Below are positions 11,554 through 23,725 of a stretch of 64,000 bases of DNA, in pieces. The stretch lies in the NCBI GenBank assembly GCA_037501455.1, contig CM074865.1, forward strand, positions 8,505,001-8,569,000. Direction: 5' to 3'. The stretch comes from Lantana camara (lineage: Eukaryota; Streptophyta; Magnoliopsida; Lamiales; Verbenaceae). Numbering within the stretch: the stretch's first letter is position 1; every line of letters starts with the position of its first letter. The translations under genes and the position numbers were made by a program. The notes beneath the pieces are model-generated. The model had not been told where the DNA came from, searched no databases, and was given only the letters and a program-made list of their open reading frames with translations.

Positions 11554-14048
11554 TATGTACATATACTTAGTATTAATATTAATAAAATAAAGTAATTAAC
11601 ATTTAATACGTCACAAATAAAATTAAATATGTAAAACAAGTATAAATAATTATTTCGCACAATTAAGGAGCACACAAGTTATTCACATAAATTCAATTTC
11701 AAATATTGCATATATTTCAATTAATCACTTATTTAACAATTAAACAATAAAATTTAATTATAGTAAACGCTAAAAACCAATTAATTTGCGCAAATTAGTA
11801 AACACATAAGTCATTTTAAAATACTGAAAAGTTGGGGCGTTACATAACCGCTGGAAACAATCATCGGTTCAATCATTAGGAAGGAGTGTGCTTGTTGAAG
11901 TACAGATTCGAAACTTATATGAAATTGTTAAAATTTCAAAAGGGAGGTTAAGAACCCAAGTAGTCATAAGACATAAACAACTCGATCTGATCGAAATGGT
12001 AAATGTCTTAGTGACTAATCCTTTGTTGTCTTAGAGATAATAGGATCATCTCTTAGTAAACTCATTCTAGAACACCTTAGTGTTTCCGAATGAAGGAATA
12101 AGACCTTATAGGATATGGTTCTTTCCATAGCAAGCTTTACTGACTTATATTCATTCTAGGAATAAACCCTTAGAACATGATGTTAGAGATTTCGAATCTA
12201 ATACCTTCCAAATCCAGTCCTTTAGTTGTACTAAGAAATGTGGCATTCGAAAATTCCCTAATTATTCTTGTCCAAGAATTTAGGGGAATCCTTTTAAGTG
12301 AAGAGGATAGTGGGAGATAAGCTTGAAACGAGTTCAAGTTTACACAACAATATAAGATATTATTTCTGCAACTCTCTTGAACAAAAGTTGTTTGTTTAAG
12401 GAATGTACCTTTCGGAATCGTTCCTATAAGAGAAGAAAGGCAAGTAGGCAAACCTTAAAGAAATTTGAGGATAAATACCCCACGCCACATGTAGAAGAAA
12501 CGAGTCGATCTAATAAAACTTAGCCAAATTTTAGAGTAAAGTACACGTGTGAAACCCTTCTCTCAATGCGTTTAGAACATATTCCTAGATAACCTAAGAA
12601 TTACTTGTGAGGAGGCACTATCAGATTAGGAATCTGAGTAGTGTGAGCAAGCATTAAAATCCGAAATGGATTGCATATGCTCAAACCAAGTTTGGACCTT
12701 GGTTGATCCACCTGATGGGATCATGCTCGTAGAGCTTAGAGCAAATGGAAAGCATTACAACCTTCTTGACGGTTAAAATGCGAAAGTCCATTCGGATTGT
12801 GTTTAGCACATCTACATATTCTGACTATGAGATATGGTAAATGAATGCGAGAACTGTCTTTCTCAGTAGGAGATTGAAAGAGACTAAAATATGGTATTTC
12901 TATGAATCTCATATTCAGTGGGAGTATGCATAAGGTATGCAAACCCCTATGTCAATCTGAAGATTGATAAAAGGCTTCTAGGAGTTTTGAGAATTTGATT
13001 CCATAGAGTAGTCAAATCATTTGACACAGATGGAAGTCAAATAAGTCTCTAATATACGTGTGAAAGTTAGTGACGCTAGTTTCAACCTTTGGTACTTTGG
13101 ATATGACATCATTCTCATTAGAAATGTGAAAGATGATATAATAGTTACCAAAATTATGTTTAGGAAACAATTTGACATGAAAGATTTTAGCAACTCTCCT
13201 AAATTCTCGACATTGAGATCCATATAGATTAATCTAAGAGAATAAATGGATTGTCACAAACGAGTGTATAACCACAATCCTAAAATTGTTTAGTATGGAC
13301 AATGGAACATCTCTTTTGAAGAGGATGAGTACTAAGATAACTTTATGAAAGTTAGTATGTCCAAAAAGCCTTTAAGTGAAAGGGTGCATAATGTATGCAA
13401 AGTTATGTACTAGACTTGATATAGCGCAGCACTAAGCGTAGTGAGCCAAATCAAATTTGACCTTGAGAAGGTCATTGGACTGCTATTAAATATGCCCTCA
13501 AAGTACTTAGAAGAAATGAGGATATCTTTCTAGAGCCCAGAAAGATCTTGTCGTCAGAAGGACATTTTGATGTAATCGTTGCATCAAACATAGATGATTG
13601 TGAATCACTGAAAGGATACATATTCTACATAAATGGTAATGCAACATGTTGGGAAGGCGTTCCAAGCAGGCATGTTGCAAATCTCGACTATTGTAGCTGA
13701 AAACTTAGCCGTATTGAATGCTGCTAAGTTAAGTGTTTGGGTAGGAAACTCCATCTAACTAGTTAGATGAAGTTCCTAGCATGAAACAACTCTATTATCA
13801 TATTGTATGATAAAATGGGGGGTTGCTCAAGTAAGAGGACCAAGACTTCACCAAGAGACTGAACACGTGATTATGAATCATTTAATAAGGAAAAGGTGTT
13901 TCCTTAGATGTGTAAATAAGAGGGTCACATCAACATAGAGAATAACAGATCCACTTTGGAAACGCCCAAAGTCAATAGGCTCTCAAAGTACATCTTGAGA
14001 AGATGGGACTTAGAGTACCTAAATGGCTTTTACGGGCAAGTAGGAGAT
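5083..14048 (+). pseudogene. Decayed Ty1/copia element interior (gag-int-RT-RNase H)
   Basis: There are no long ORFs, but scattered copia motifs appear in the right order. They are a gag zinc-knuckle remnant (YKGHAQK, about 7370), a GAG-pre-integrase stretch (CESCLKGN and IHTDV, about 7710-7800), an integrase core remnant (DMV..IASFTDL, 12,110-12,150), the RT entry SNQVWTLVDPPDG (12,677-12,720), an RNase H remnant (GYIFYINGNATCWE, about 13,615-13,665), and the conserved tail ending at the purine tract AAGTAGGAGAT (14,038-14,048). The interior is split by a solo LTR at 7822-11,844. No 5' LTR is visible, so the left end is truncated or rearranged. Every domain contains stops and frameshifts. 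Confidence 0.75.
7822..11844 (-). mobile_element. Solo LTR of a long-LTR Ty3/gypsy family (4.0 kb, copy 1)
   Basis: The segment starts TGTAGCATCCCG, ends TTGGGGCGTTACA, and interrupts the copia integrase. The flanks are TAAGC (7817-7821) and TAACC (11,845-11,849), a 5-bp duplication with one mismatch. Read in reverse it matches the solo LTR at 58,602-62,413, for example at its terminal GTGCGGGGGATGTG block and an internal GGGCCGACGGTGA block. It contains no retroviral protein motifs, as expected for an LTR reduced by recombination. It includes TA microsatellites at about 9600-9650 and 11,479-11,547, and short GTGTC/GACAC-rich repeats near 9970-10,090. Long LTRs with TGTAACGCCCC-type ends are typical of Tekay/Del chromoviruses; that lineage assignment is inferred. 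Confidence 0.75.
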
Positions 14049-16237
14049 TGTTAGGAATAGTACCCTAGAAAGCCGATTAGTCATAATCTGTTTTTGGAAC
14101 TTTCCTTATATCGTAGACAATCTTTGAATAATACACGGTTAATTATATCACAGACAAACACTTCTTTATATGCAATACATGTTTTGTGTGTTTCCCTTAT
14201 GTGCGCATGTAATAGAACTCCCCTAATCCATAAGGCTGTTAGAGACTTTGTCATTAGGTGAATGACACATGAAACAAGCTCTAACTCAAGGTTGGATTAG
14301 AAACCACTCCAAGTCGATGAGTCCAACAAACAGTAGGAGTGTTGATTAGGCTCGACTGAGACTTGCTCGTGGGATTGCGTCTTTAAGAAGGATCATCCTG
14401 CTCCATGGGGTGTAAAGTGCATAAGTTGATGCATACGCAATACATGAGGCTGCTCGTTATTAGAACGAGTACACTGAGGTGTCCCGCGTAAGAAGATTCC
14501 TAAATGGGAAAGGAAGTTTCCACTTTAGGAAGAGAAAACTTCCAGATTAGGAAATATCTCACAGGTCAATGGCATGAGTAGTAAAGTAATCCTTTGACTT
14601 GAGATTCCATTGATGCTTTGTGGGCTAACTCTGTAGTCTTTGGTATAAGTTTTAAAGGATGTCTCTCGAGACAACTGATTCAAGGCTTATGCTGGGGCTA
14701 CACAAGTGGCATATGGGAGCATATGAGAATCAACAAAGGACCTAAACTTGCTTAATTGCAAGAAGATCTCTTATTACATAAGTCGTTCATATGTCATCCT
14801 AAACCCTCGGCCGAGGTAGTGGATCAAGACATCAAGAAAAGGGTTTTTTGGATTGAGATCAAATGGATATGAAATGAACTTAGCTTTATGATCGCGATTA
14901 GTAGGGCTCTCATTATTCCCATGCCCTAGATCTTAATCGAGAGATGGCATGGTAGGAGGATCGTACCTCACAAGTTGTCATTGACTGAAAGGTTCTTTCG
15001 AATATATATTCATTGTTTGGGTAGGGGTCACAAACCTATTACTAGACTATGGTCGTGTGATCTGTGAACTAATAAAGCGTATTAGTCTCACTGCTAACTG
15101 AAAATGAGCATAGGGGGTCACACACAAATTCCAGATTCAAAGGGTATTGAAGGAAATATCAAATTGTTGATCGAAACGAGACCACACGTGTAAAGTACAC
15201 GTGTGGCACGTCAGAGAGGTTTTGGGCGTGTGGTCCAATTGTAGAATTGGACTATGTGTTAATCAATTAAGAGAATTAATTATAAAGCCCAAATATAATT
15301 AATTAGAGAATTAAGAATAAAATCCCTAATATAATTAATTAAGAGAATTAATTATATAACCCAAAGAAATTAATTAGAGAATTAATTTTAGCCCATTAAA
15401 ATTAATTCTAAAGCCCTTCATGGAATTAATTAGAGAATTAATTATTTAGTTATTTAGTTATTCTAATTTGATTAGAATAAATAAATAAATACTAAATATC
15501 TTCTATTTATTATTCTAGTGAATATTAATTCTAATACGATTAGAATAAGATATTTAATTATTATTAGAATAATTAAATATTCCTAATTTGATTAGGATCT
15601 CTTTTCTAGAAGAATAATACTTGGATAAGAGGTTATTGCTTGGAGAGAAAGAAATAATAGAAGAAAAGTCAAAGTAGGAATCATATTCCTATACAGACTT
15701 AGGATTTAAGAAATCCCATAAATAATACGAGAGCTGATGGAAAGATTTTTTCAATCGCATATTCAGATTGAAAAAATACGAGTTTCTTGGGAATACGAAG
15801 TCAGTTCTTGAAGAACACGTTCGGATGACACGTTTTTCGAGGTAAAGAGCTGGCAGTTCGGTCTTCGCCAAATTGGGTTTTGAAGTGAGATTTAATTATG
15901 CTCTTTCACTTCTCGTTTCTTGTTTCTTTCTTTACACATGTGATAGTACTAGCATGCTCACTCACATGATTTGAATCTACGACTGGTGTGGATTATTACT
16001 CTAGAGGAGACCTATCGTGGAATCTAGTAGAAAGAATCTTTCCAGGGACGAGGGTTGCCATTACCGCATGAAGCGCGTTTGAGGGTGACTCAAAACGTGT
16101 CAAGAAAGCGTCGATCCTTGTAAGTTCTTGAATCCCTAAGATTTGGAAATAGAAATTGCAAGTTCGATCTTGCTTTTGGGAATTTTTTTTTTTTTTTAAA
16201 TTCCACTGCGTTCTTTTTCGTGTTTTTCCCTACAACA
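14049..16237 (+). repeat. 3' LTR of the Ty1/copia element (about 2.2 kb)
   Basis: It begins TGTTAGGAATAG directly after the purine tract and ends TTTCCCTACAACA, giving TG...CA ends with TGTT/AACA inversion. Its middle (15,290-15,600) is built of AATTAATTAGAGAATTA-like units. The sequence after 16,237 is gypsy coding sequence, so the copia element landed in a gypsy pol gene. The partner LTR is absent from the window. Confidence 0.7.
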
Positions 16238-17016
16238 TGTTTTATCGGCAGGGCGTTTGAAAGTGGATGAGAGTAAAATTGCAGCTATGCTAACGTAGCT
16301 GCCGCCTGCTACGATTAAACAGCTCTGTGGGTTCATTGGGCTAACGGGGTACTACCAGCGTTTTATTCAGCAATATGCCCAACTAGCTGCACCGTTGATG
16401 GACCTATTGAAACGCGATAAGTTCGCTTGGGGTGAGGGTGCTGAGGCAGCCTTTGCGAGCTTGAAAAAGGCCATGAGTTCTACTCCCGTACTCCATCTGC
16501 CTGATTTTTTAGCACCATTTCTTGCGGATACTGATGCTTCGGCCACGGGAATCAGGGCAGTTTTGCTTCAATTCGATCAGTCAATAGCTTATTTTAGTAA
16601 GAAGTTGGGGCCCCGGCGTTTGTCCGCATCCACATACCAAAAGGAATTGTATGCTATTGTCGAGGCGGTGCAGAAATGGTGTCAATATTTGTTGGGTCGG
16701 GAATTTATTATTCGCACGCGTCAACGCGAGAGTTGTTACAACAGGTAATCCAAACTCCGGATCAGCAGTTCTATGTGAGGAAGTTGTTGGGATTTCGTTT
16801 TAAAATCGAGTATAAGGCAGGGGCAATGAATGTGGTGGCGGATGCCCTGTCGAGGCGCGGGGACGACTCCAATCTTCATATGTTCTTTAATTTGGTCTCT
16901 TTGCCACTGTCGGTTATCTTAGACTTATTATAGTGTGACAATCTTTTGCGGCCAGACTTACAGGCCCTTCATGCGTAGCACGCGGCGAGCACTCTTCCAC
17001 ATCCTTTTCTGGTTTG
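16238..17016 (+). pseudogene. Ty3/gypsy pol fragment: RT C-terminus and RNase H
   Basis: The segment reads LKVDESKIAAM, then a TAG at 16,296-16,298, then IKQLCGFIGLTGYYQRF and the RNase H start FLADTDASATGIRAVL. YFSKKLGPRRLSASTYQKEL and ALSRRGDD (about 16,840-16,860) complete the RNase H region. Several frameshifts occur, for example near 16,700. In the family this part of Pol copies RNA into DNA and degrades the RNA template. The left end is cut by the copia LTR and the right end by the hAT-like element. The matching integrase continues at 18,210, so both pieces belong to one element. Confidence 0.9.
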
Positions 17017-17231
17017 TAGGGATGTAATTGAGCCGAGCTAGCTTGCAAGCTCCGCAAGAAGGCTCGGAAAAAGCTCGGATTTGGGTTCGAAGTCTGCGAG
17101 CCGAGCCGAGCCGAGCCGAGCTGAGCCGTGTTATTCGAACCAAACCCGAACCCTTTTATTTGCTACTCGAGGCTCACGAGCGGCTCGCAAGCTTAGTTAT
17201 AAAAATAAAATAAAATAAATTATATATAATA

Positions 17232-17274
<43 letters not shown>

Positions 17275-18209
17275 AACACACTTGCATATATTAGATAAAC
17301 AAACATTAGAAGAAAGAAGCAAAAACCCTAAAATCCAATTAGGGCCGCAACCGTTACCCCTCACTGGCCACCATCTCAGGCCACCTCCATGTGACGTCGA
17401 CATCGCCCCCACCAGATTTCTGCTTTTAAAGACCAAACATTCCAACTGCTCCTGCTTTTCATGATTCTGCCACAATCCCGACACCAGCGAGAACCACAAC
17501 CACCGCTGCAGCTTCCCGTTCTCAACCACCACCGCCAGCCAGAACCACCATGCTTCAGGCCGCCGCCACCATAACCAGGCTACCAACTCTTGCCGCTTCA
17601 AGATCACCACCACCACTCGTGCACCACCGACGGAAAGGTTCCAAAATTTGAAGTTTGAATATCTTTAAATTAGATCCCAAAAATTGTATACAGATATCTA
17701 TTAGAAATCAATTTAGATTTTGGCATCAGATTGATTTTATTTTTTTCCCAAGGCCTTTTGGTCTAATTTTAATTGAGTCCCTTTTCATTTTTGTTTTATG
17801 CTTTGGATCTATATGATAGATAGGTCTGGACTCCTTTTTGATGCTTCAGATCTAGATCTGATCAAAACATAGTCGATGAAAACGTGTTCTTTGGGAAATC
17901 AAGATATGTTTCTTTGGGAAATCTGAATTCTTTGTTCTGCGTTGTAATTGTGTGAAGGAAACATACAATTTGTTTCTGTTTGCTTTGGGAAATCTGCGTT
18001 GGATGTGCGTAAAAATCCAGATCAGGGCAAAACAAAAAATTTTGATGGTTTTTCTTATTGGCTCGTGGCTCGGCCGAACCTCCCTATGAACCAAGCCCGA
18101 ACCACCCTCCCTATGGCTCGCAGGCTCGCAAGCCGAACCCAAGCCAAAAAAATTAACCCCGAGCCCGAACCTTGAAAAAATGACAAGGCTCGGCTCGTTT
18201 ACATCCCTA
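17017..18209. mobile_element. Non-autonomous hAT-like DNA transposon (1.2 kb)
   Basis: The terminal inverted repeats are TAGGGATGTAA..GAGCCGAGC (17,017) and, inverted, TAGGGATGTAAACGAGCCGAGC (ending 18,209). The flanking 8-mers CTGGTTTG (17,009-17,016) and TTGGTTCG (18,210-18,217) agree at 6 of 8 positions, as expected for an aged hAT target duplication. Subterminal regions are packed with GAGCC and GCTCG units, including GAGCC repeated in tandem at 17,099-17,125. A TA microsatellite lies at 17,233-17,271. There is no transposase, and the short ORFs inside are not protein-like. It splits the gypsy pol gene between RNase H and integrase. Confidence 0.8.
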
Positions 18210-19540
18210 TTGGTTCGTGATTGTATGGTTTTCTTCAATCACCATATTTGTGTGAGGAAGGCCTTGGACCTTTGTTTTCTGATTCTCCGTCCGGAGGTCA
18301 TGCGGGGGTGCATCGCACGTTTCACCGGTTGGCCACAACATTCTATTAGCCGAATATGCGGGCCGACATCCGTCGGCACATTGCCGCGTGTTTGGATTAT
18401 CAGACCACTAAGTTCTCGACCCTGTCCCCTTCCGGATTTCTTCAGCCCTTGCCGGTTCCAACGTAGGTATGGGAAGACGTGAGCATGGACTACATCATGG
18501 GTCTTCCGGTATCTCGCGGTTCTACTGTGATTTTGGTTGTTGTCGATCGCTTAACCAAATATGCTCATTTCGGTGCACTTCCGGGGGATTTTGATGCTCA
18601 TCGGACCGCCCACTTGTTCACTGACATGTTTGTTAAGCTCTATGGGATCCCTGCTTCCTTTGTTTCAGATCAGGACGCGGTGTTCACGAGCCGTTTTTGG
18701 TGGGAGCTTCATCAGTTGAGCGGTACTACGCTCAAGGATAGCTCCGCCTTTCATCCACAAACGGATGGGCAGATCCGAGGTTATGAATCGAACGTTGGAG
18801 CAATATTTACGAGCTTTTTATCATGAGCGTCCCCAACATTGGACTTGTGTTGCTTCCGTGGGCGGAGTATTCTTTGAATACAAACTATCATTCCGGTATT
18901 CGTATGACTCCTTTCCAGGCGGTCTATGATGGCCGCCACCAGACTTGATCCCTTATCGGCGAGGCGATAGTAAGGTGGCTGCGGTGGATGAAGTGTTGGC
19001 TGAGCGGGAGGGCCTTCTGCGTGATCTACGTCGCAATTTGGGGGAGGCTCAGTCCCGGACAAAGGCGTTGGCTGATGCCCGGTGTCGCGATGTCTAATTT
19101 GAGGTTGGCGAATTGGTACTTTTATAATTACGACCTTATAAACAACATTCCGTAGTGCGTCGGCATAGTCAGAAGTTGGCTAAAAGATTTTATGGCTCGT
19201 TTGAGGTCATCGCCAGAGTTGACCCGGTGGCTTACAAGATGCGTTTGCAGGAATCATCGCGTGTGTACCCGGTTTTTCATGTGTCTTTGCTGCGCAGGTT
19301 TTGGAAGGGTACTGATACTGGGCCTGTGGTTCATGATTCGCTGTCGGATGATTTGCGACAGGCTATGGTACCATCTCGACAAAGTGCATGAAGTTCGAAC
19401 CGTATTGCGTAATGGGAAGTTGGAGGAGCTGTGGTTGGTTAGTTGGTCCGATGGCTCCCTTGATGATGCGTACTGGGAACCTGCGTGTAATATGTGTCGG
19501 TTCTTTCCGACTTTTCACCTTGAGGACAAGGTGGTTTTCA
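18210..19540 (+). pseudogene. Ty3/gypsy integrase and chromodomain-like tail, decayed
   Basis: In order: an integrase zinc-binding remnant (HRTFHRLATT, about 18,312), a TAG at 18,464-18,466, the catalytic core (WEDVSMDYIMGLPVSRG, FVSDQDAVFTSRFW, SAFHPQTDGQ; about 18,470-18,780), a frameshifted GPY-type region, and a C-terminal stretch LEELWLVSWSDGSLDDAYWEP followed by FPTFHLEDKVV (about 19,415-19,540) that resembles the chromodomain tail of Galadriel/Reina-type chromoviruses. In the family this protein inserts the cDNA and targets chromatin. The segment from 18,592 onward recurs at 42,445 because the tandem duplication begins inside this integrase. Confidence 0.85.
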
Positions 19541-19970
19541 GGGGGGGGGGGGGGGGGGTGATATGGATGTGCAGCAGGATGGTGATAGTCTGGCGGGTCT
19601 GGACTAGTCGAAGATGGTGATGGGCAAGGAGAGGTTAGTGATACGGCTAGTGATTCTGCTAATCCAGTCTGAATGAGTGAAAGGGGGAAGAAAGCTCCTG
19701 GATGGCAGAAAACGTAGTCATGGCCAAGAAGCGTTAACTTTATTCTGTTATATCATAAGAGTAGTTTAGTTAGTTGGGTTACTTCTCTTTATTGTATTTC
19801 TTTCCTTTTCCGTTTCCTAAGCTGGGTAGGACTCTTTTATTATATATTGTTCGGGTCACTTTGGATGAGGATACATTAATAATATTTTCCCTAATTTTCC
19901 AACCTAAATTCTCTACTCTCTATCTCGTCTAATTCTTCACCGTTCCGATCGGTCTTTTCCGTAAATTGCA
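19541..19970 (+). repeat. Polypurine tract and 3' LTR of the gypsy remnant (unit A)
   Basis: Eighteen consecutive G (19,541-19,558) replace the shorter purine tract GGGTGGAG seen at the same place in unit B. An LTR starting TGATATGGATGTG follows at 19,559. It runs to about AAATTGCA at 19,970; the right end is estimated from the CA dinucleotide and is not proven. No 5' LTR is present. Confidence 0.55.
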
Positions 19971-21027
19971 CAAGCGTGGGACGACTCTAACGTCTCTTGA
20001 AGGATAAGCATACTTATCAGAATATTTTTGGGCTCAATAAACACTTATAAAGAATTTATATCGTACCAATTTTATAGAACTAGGAAGAGTTTGAACCTGC
20101 GACTTAATTAAAATCAAATCCTATCATATTTTAATTATTAGAAAGAAAAAAAGAAAGACCCCTCGAGCATTATTACAAATCCAAAATAAAGAAATGTTCA
20201 AAGCACAAATAAAATTTTCAAAAGTACCACTAAAGCCGAAGTCATATAATCACATGCTAAAGTATGGGTAATCCTATTTGCGCCATATCTAATAGAAGAA
20301 AAATAATAAGAGTACACATATTTGTTTGATCTCATAAAACACATTCCTTAATGTCGATTGACCATTTTCGGTGCTCTTATTTGATTTATCACAATGACAT
20401 TGTTGTCTTCAATGATCACTTTCTTCAATCAAAATCTCTCGTAAATCTCTCAAGAAAGCTCGATGCTGTATCTAGTTCATCACTTCATGGGAAAGGATTG
20501 TTCAAAGGGAAGAAATTAAATTAATGTGAGCAATAAATAGAGAGATGGATAACGTTTTATTTGGGATCATATTTGCACAGTGCACCTCTACAACGAGATT
20601 AGCAAACTTTAATTGCTCAAATTACCTTTAAAACTCAAAATTATAATACGTAGTGTATGTGAATTTTTTTTAGAAAGATTAACTAAAATTGCACTCGAGA
20701 AAATGTATCTCTTTCTCGGTACATAATTATGCCTTGAAAGCGTGTTAAAGAAATCTCCTTTTTTTTATAGATTGCGAATTAATGTAGCTTGTAATATCCA
20801 TCTAATAAAGTAGAATTTAGCTTTTCTCGTCGGTTAGCCACCAAAAAAAAAAAAAAAAAAAAAAACTGTGTAAACAGTTTATTTTTCTGGAGTACATGTC
20901 ATGTTTTCTGATTTTAGTTGCGTGATATTTTTTCAATAGTAAAAAAAAAAATTCCAAAAAAGTGTCATTGGGATAGTTGATACCCAATTTTGCATTTTGC
21001 TCTAATGTATCAGATCAGAATTTGATA
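19971..21027. other. Unannotated spacer, duplicated in unit B
   Basis: AT-rich sequence with poly-A runs (for example 20,843-20,865). It is closely matched at about 43,760-44,835. I see no coding region, splice-site pattern or repeat boundary in it. Confidence 0.4.
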
Positions 21028-21036
21028 AAAAATGTA

Positions 21037-22875
21037 GGGAAAAATGTACGTGGCCCCCTCAAAATTTTCTATTTTGGCACTAAACCCCCTAAAAATGGCA
21101 CCGGATCTTCTGCTCCATTTATGTGCTTCATCTCATACTCCAAGTATCGGATGAGTGACACGTGTAAGATTTTACCAAATTTTCTAATAGATAGAATTAT
21201 GGTATTATTAATAAAAGGAAAACAAATCTTTATATATCTATTATTAAAAAAAAAAGTAATATTTATATATCCGATAAATTAAAAAACAAGTCCCACTTTT
21301 TTGGAAATGTTTTTTGATATTCAAAATAAAAAACATTAATATTAAATATATCTTATAATATTCAAATTTTGGATATTATAAAATATATTTAATATTAAAT
21401 ATAACAACTTTGAATATCAATTTAATATTTTTACTTTAAATATCATAAAATATTTTTAAGTTTGAATATTGTAAATATATTTAATATTATTATTTTTATC
21501 TTACAAATAAAAATTTTAAAAAGACAACAGTAATTTAATATTTCATAGTGTCGTATAATTTAATATTTTTACTTTAAATATTAAAAAATATTTTTAAGTT
21601 TGAATGTTGTAAATATATTTAATATTAATATTTTTAATTTAAAAATAAAAATTTTGAAAAGACAACACTAATTTTACTTTGAATATTAAAAAATATTTCG
21701 AAAAAAGTGAGACTTGTTTTTTAATTTATCGGATATATAAATATTACTTTTTTTTAATAATAGATATATAAAGATTTGTTTTCCTTTTATTAATAATACC
21801 ATAATTCTATCTATTAGAAAATTTGGTAAAATCTTACACGTGTCACTCATCCGATACTTGGAGTATGAGATGAAGCACATAAATGGAGCAGAAGATCCGG
21901 TGCCCCTAAAAATAAGATTACAAGATCTTCCCCCTTGAAAATTTATTTTCCATTACAACTTTCCCCCAATATTAATATCTCACCAAAATCTCACCAAATC
22001 TCACTAAAAATAAATAGATGAGCTTTTTAATTTTTATAAAAAAAATATAGTTGTCTTTTAATATTTTTCTATCCACAATTAATCTAGATGAAGTCATTTG
22101 AATTAATCTCCAATTTTGTCGAAAATGATAGCAAACAAAATATCAACTAAAATTATATTGAGCAAGATTTTCTCTTTTTTTTTTTTTTTTTTTTTTCATT
22201 TTCATCATAAACCAAAATTATAAGAAAGATAAAATAAGAAAAAAAAGGTTTTGTATTTTATTCCAATATTCAGTGTCAAATGACGATCAAAATTAATTAA
22301 TATAAAATCTCAATATTGTTTGAACATTAAGAAGATAAAAAGGAGAGAAATTATTCTTATCAAGCACTAAAAACATAAAAATAATTAAATAAACATACAA
22401 AAGAAATATCTAATAACCATAATTTCATGTGTTTTTAATGATGACAATTCTAATTTAATCGAAATCCTAGCTGCAAAGTTCATAATACCAATAGAGTTCT
22501 TGTTTTCCAATGATAAAATGTGCTTTAGTTGAAGATAATTTTCTTGTGGTTGGATTTGATACGAAAGATACATGTTAATTATATTTAGTGATATCGGAAG
22601 GATTTTTATAAACCCTAATTGTGATCTTTTGTCAATAATTAATTGTGGAGAGAAAAATATTAAAAAATAACTATATCCTTTTTATAAAAATTAAAAAGCT
22701 CATCTATTTATTTTTTATGAGATTTTGTGAGATTTTGATGAGATTTTAGTGAGATTTTACTATTGGGGGAAAGTGCAAAGAAAATTAAATTTTTAAGGGG
22801 CAGGATCTTGTAATCTTATTTTTAGGGGGTTTAGTGCTAAAATAGAAAATTTGAGGGGTGACGTGCATTTTTCCC
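21037..22875. mobile_element. Mutator-like MITE, unit A copy (with a nested MITE)
   Basis: Long inverted repeats begin GGGAAAAATG and end CATTTTTCCC. They include CCCTCAAAATTTTCTATTTT near both ends and extend about 200 bp. The 9-bp duplication AAAAATGTA flanks it at 21,028-21,036 and 22,876-22,884, which with long TIRs points to a MULE. There is no transposase. The element itself is about 1.0 kb; the rest is a second MITE at 21,097-21,904 sitting in its left arm. The unit B copy (44,845-45,798) lacks that inner insertion. Confidence 0.85.
21097..21904. mobile_element. Nested foldback MITE with about 205-bp inverted repeats (unit A only)
   Basis: It begins GGCACCGGATCTTCTGCTCC and ends with the inverse. 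The inverted arms run about 21,097-21,303 and 21,698-21,904, so both strands carry the same 45-codon shadow reading frame. The 9-bp duplication CCTAAAAAT is intact at 21,088-21,096 and 21,905-21,913. The uninterrupted target is readable in unit B near 44,890. The 390-bp middle is AT-rich with TTTAATATT motifs and no ORF. Confidence 0.92.
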
Positions 22876-23025
22876 AAAAATGTATAACAATTTGGACACA
22901 GTAATTCTACCCAAATTAAATGCAAAATTCATTGAAAAGTTGTTACGTGCTTGCAAGCTTTGTAACGTTTCAGAATTGAATCTCAATAAACTAATGTGTT
23001 GATCGATATTTCCTGTTAGAAATTT

Positions 23026-23126
23026 ATGCAGTTACTAATTGACAATTTAATATTATTATGAATGTTACAATATATGCAGTTACGTTGTGTCTGGATAGAT
23101 TAGATATTCATTTTGCACTATAAATT
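23026..23126 (+). promoter_or_regulatory. Alpha-1 upstream region: paired ATGCAGTTAC motif and TATA box
   Basis: ATGCAGTTAC occurs at 23,026-23,035 and again at 23,074-23,083, followed by TATAAATT (23,119-23,126) about 60 bp before the ATG. The same arrangement lies upstream of all five paralogous peptide genes. Confidence 0.6.
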
Positions 23127-23187
23127 AGGGTTTGTAATTTGTATGCAATGCAGCACCAAATTTCAAGGAAAAAGTAAGAGGCCTAAG

Positions 23188-23725
23188 ATGGAGAAGACAT
23201 CAGCTAAACTCACCTTCTTGGCTTTCCTCCTCCTCATCTTCACATTTGGTAAGCTTTTACCGGCTTTCACTTCTGCACTATCAATGGTAATCATTTTTAT
23301 TTGAGAATTTACAATATACTTCATGACATTAATAATACTTATAAAACTTTCGGTAGTATCCCAACTTATGGTTCCAAAAAGGGGTATGCAAGGTTTTAAA
23401 AAGTTTTATACGTTTATTACAAATGTCAGCAACTATACTGTAATGTCCCGTTCCGTTTTCAACATTTATGGAACCGGAGCATCACAGTCTACGACCAAAA
23501 TACAATCGTCTCGATCGTGATGAATTCGGCTTAATGACTTTAACATTATGATCATGTGCAGCTTTGGGAGAACAAGCAAGGGTAGCACCATCTGCAGGAG
23601 AACCAATCGAAGAAGGTGCCCAGTGCGTAGTGGGTCCATCTCGGGAACCAGTTAATTGTGATTTATGTACAGTTGTACGTTATTATGAAGGCATCAACCC
23701 ATGCCTCTGTAGCCCTTCATTGTGA
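23188..23725 (+). CDS. Secreted cysteine-rich peptide gene, alpha-1 (altered C-terminus)
   Basis: Two exons: 23,188-23,248 (61 bp) and 23,562-23,725, joined across a GT-AG phase-1 intron of 313 bp, giving 74 residues. Residues 1-21 (MEKTSAKLTFLAFLLLIFTF) form a signal peptide with a hydrophobic core, so the product should enter the secretory pathway. The mature part begins near LGEQARVAPSAGE. Cysteines appear in QC, NC and LC; the fourth family cysteine is Arg here (VVRYY). Compared with beta, one base is missing near 23,700, so the tail becomes NPCLCSPSL and stops early; the old C-terminal codons persist unread downstream. Cysteine-rich peptides of this layout often act in defence or reproductive signalling, but this family is not one I recognise. 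The missing cysteine and the frameshift suggest loss or change of function. Confidence 0.6.

Noticed and set aside
16238..19540. Integrated pararetrovirus as the source of the RT/RNase H fragment
   Set aside because: The integrase core, chromodomain-like tail and LTR identify a Ty3/gypsy chromovirus-type retrotransposon.
20977..21880. Pair of ORFs on opposite strands with the same protein
   Set aside because: Caused by the inverted arms of the 808-bp MITE.
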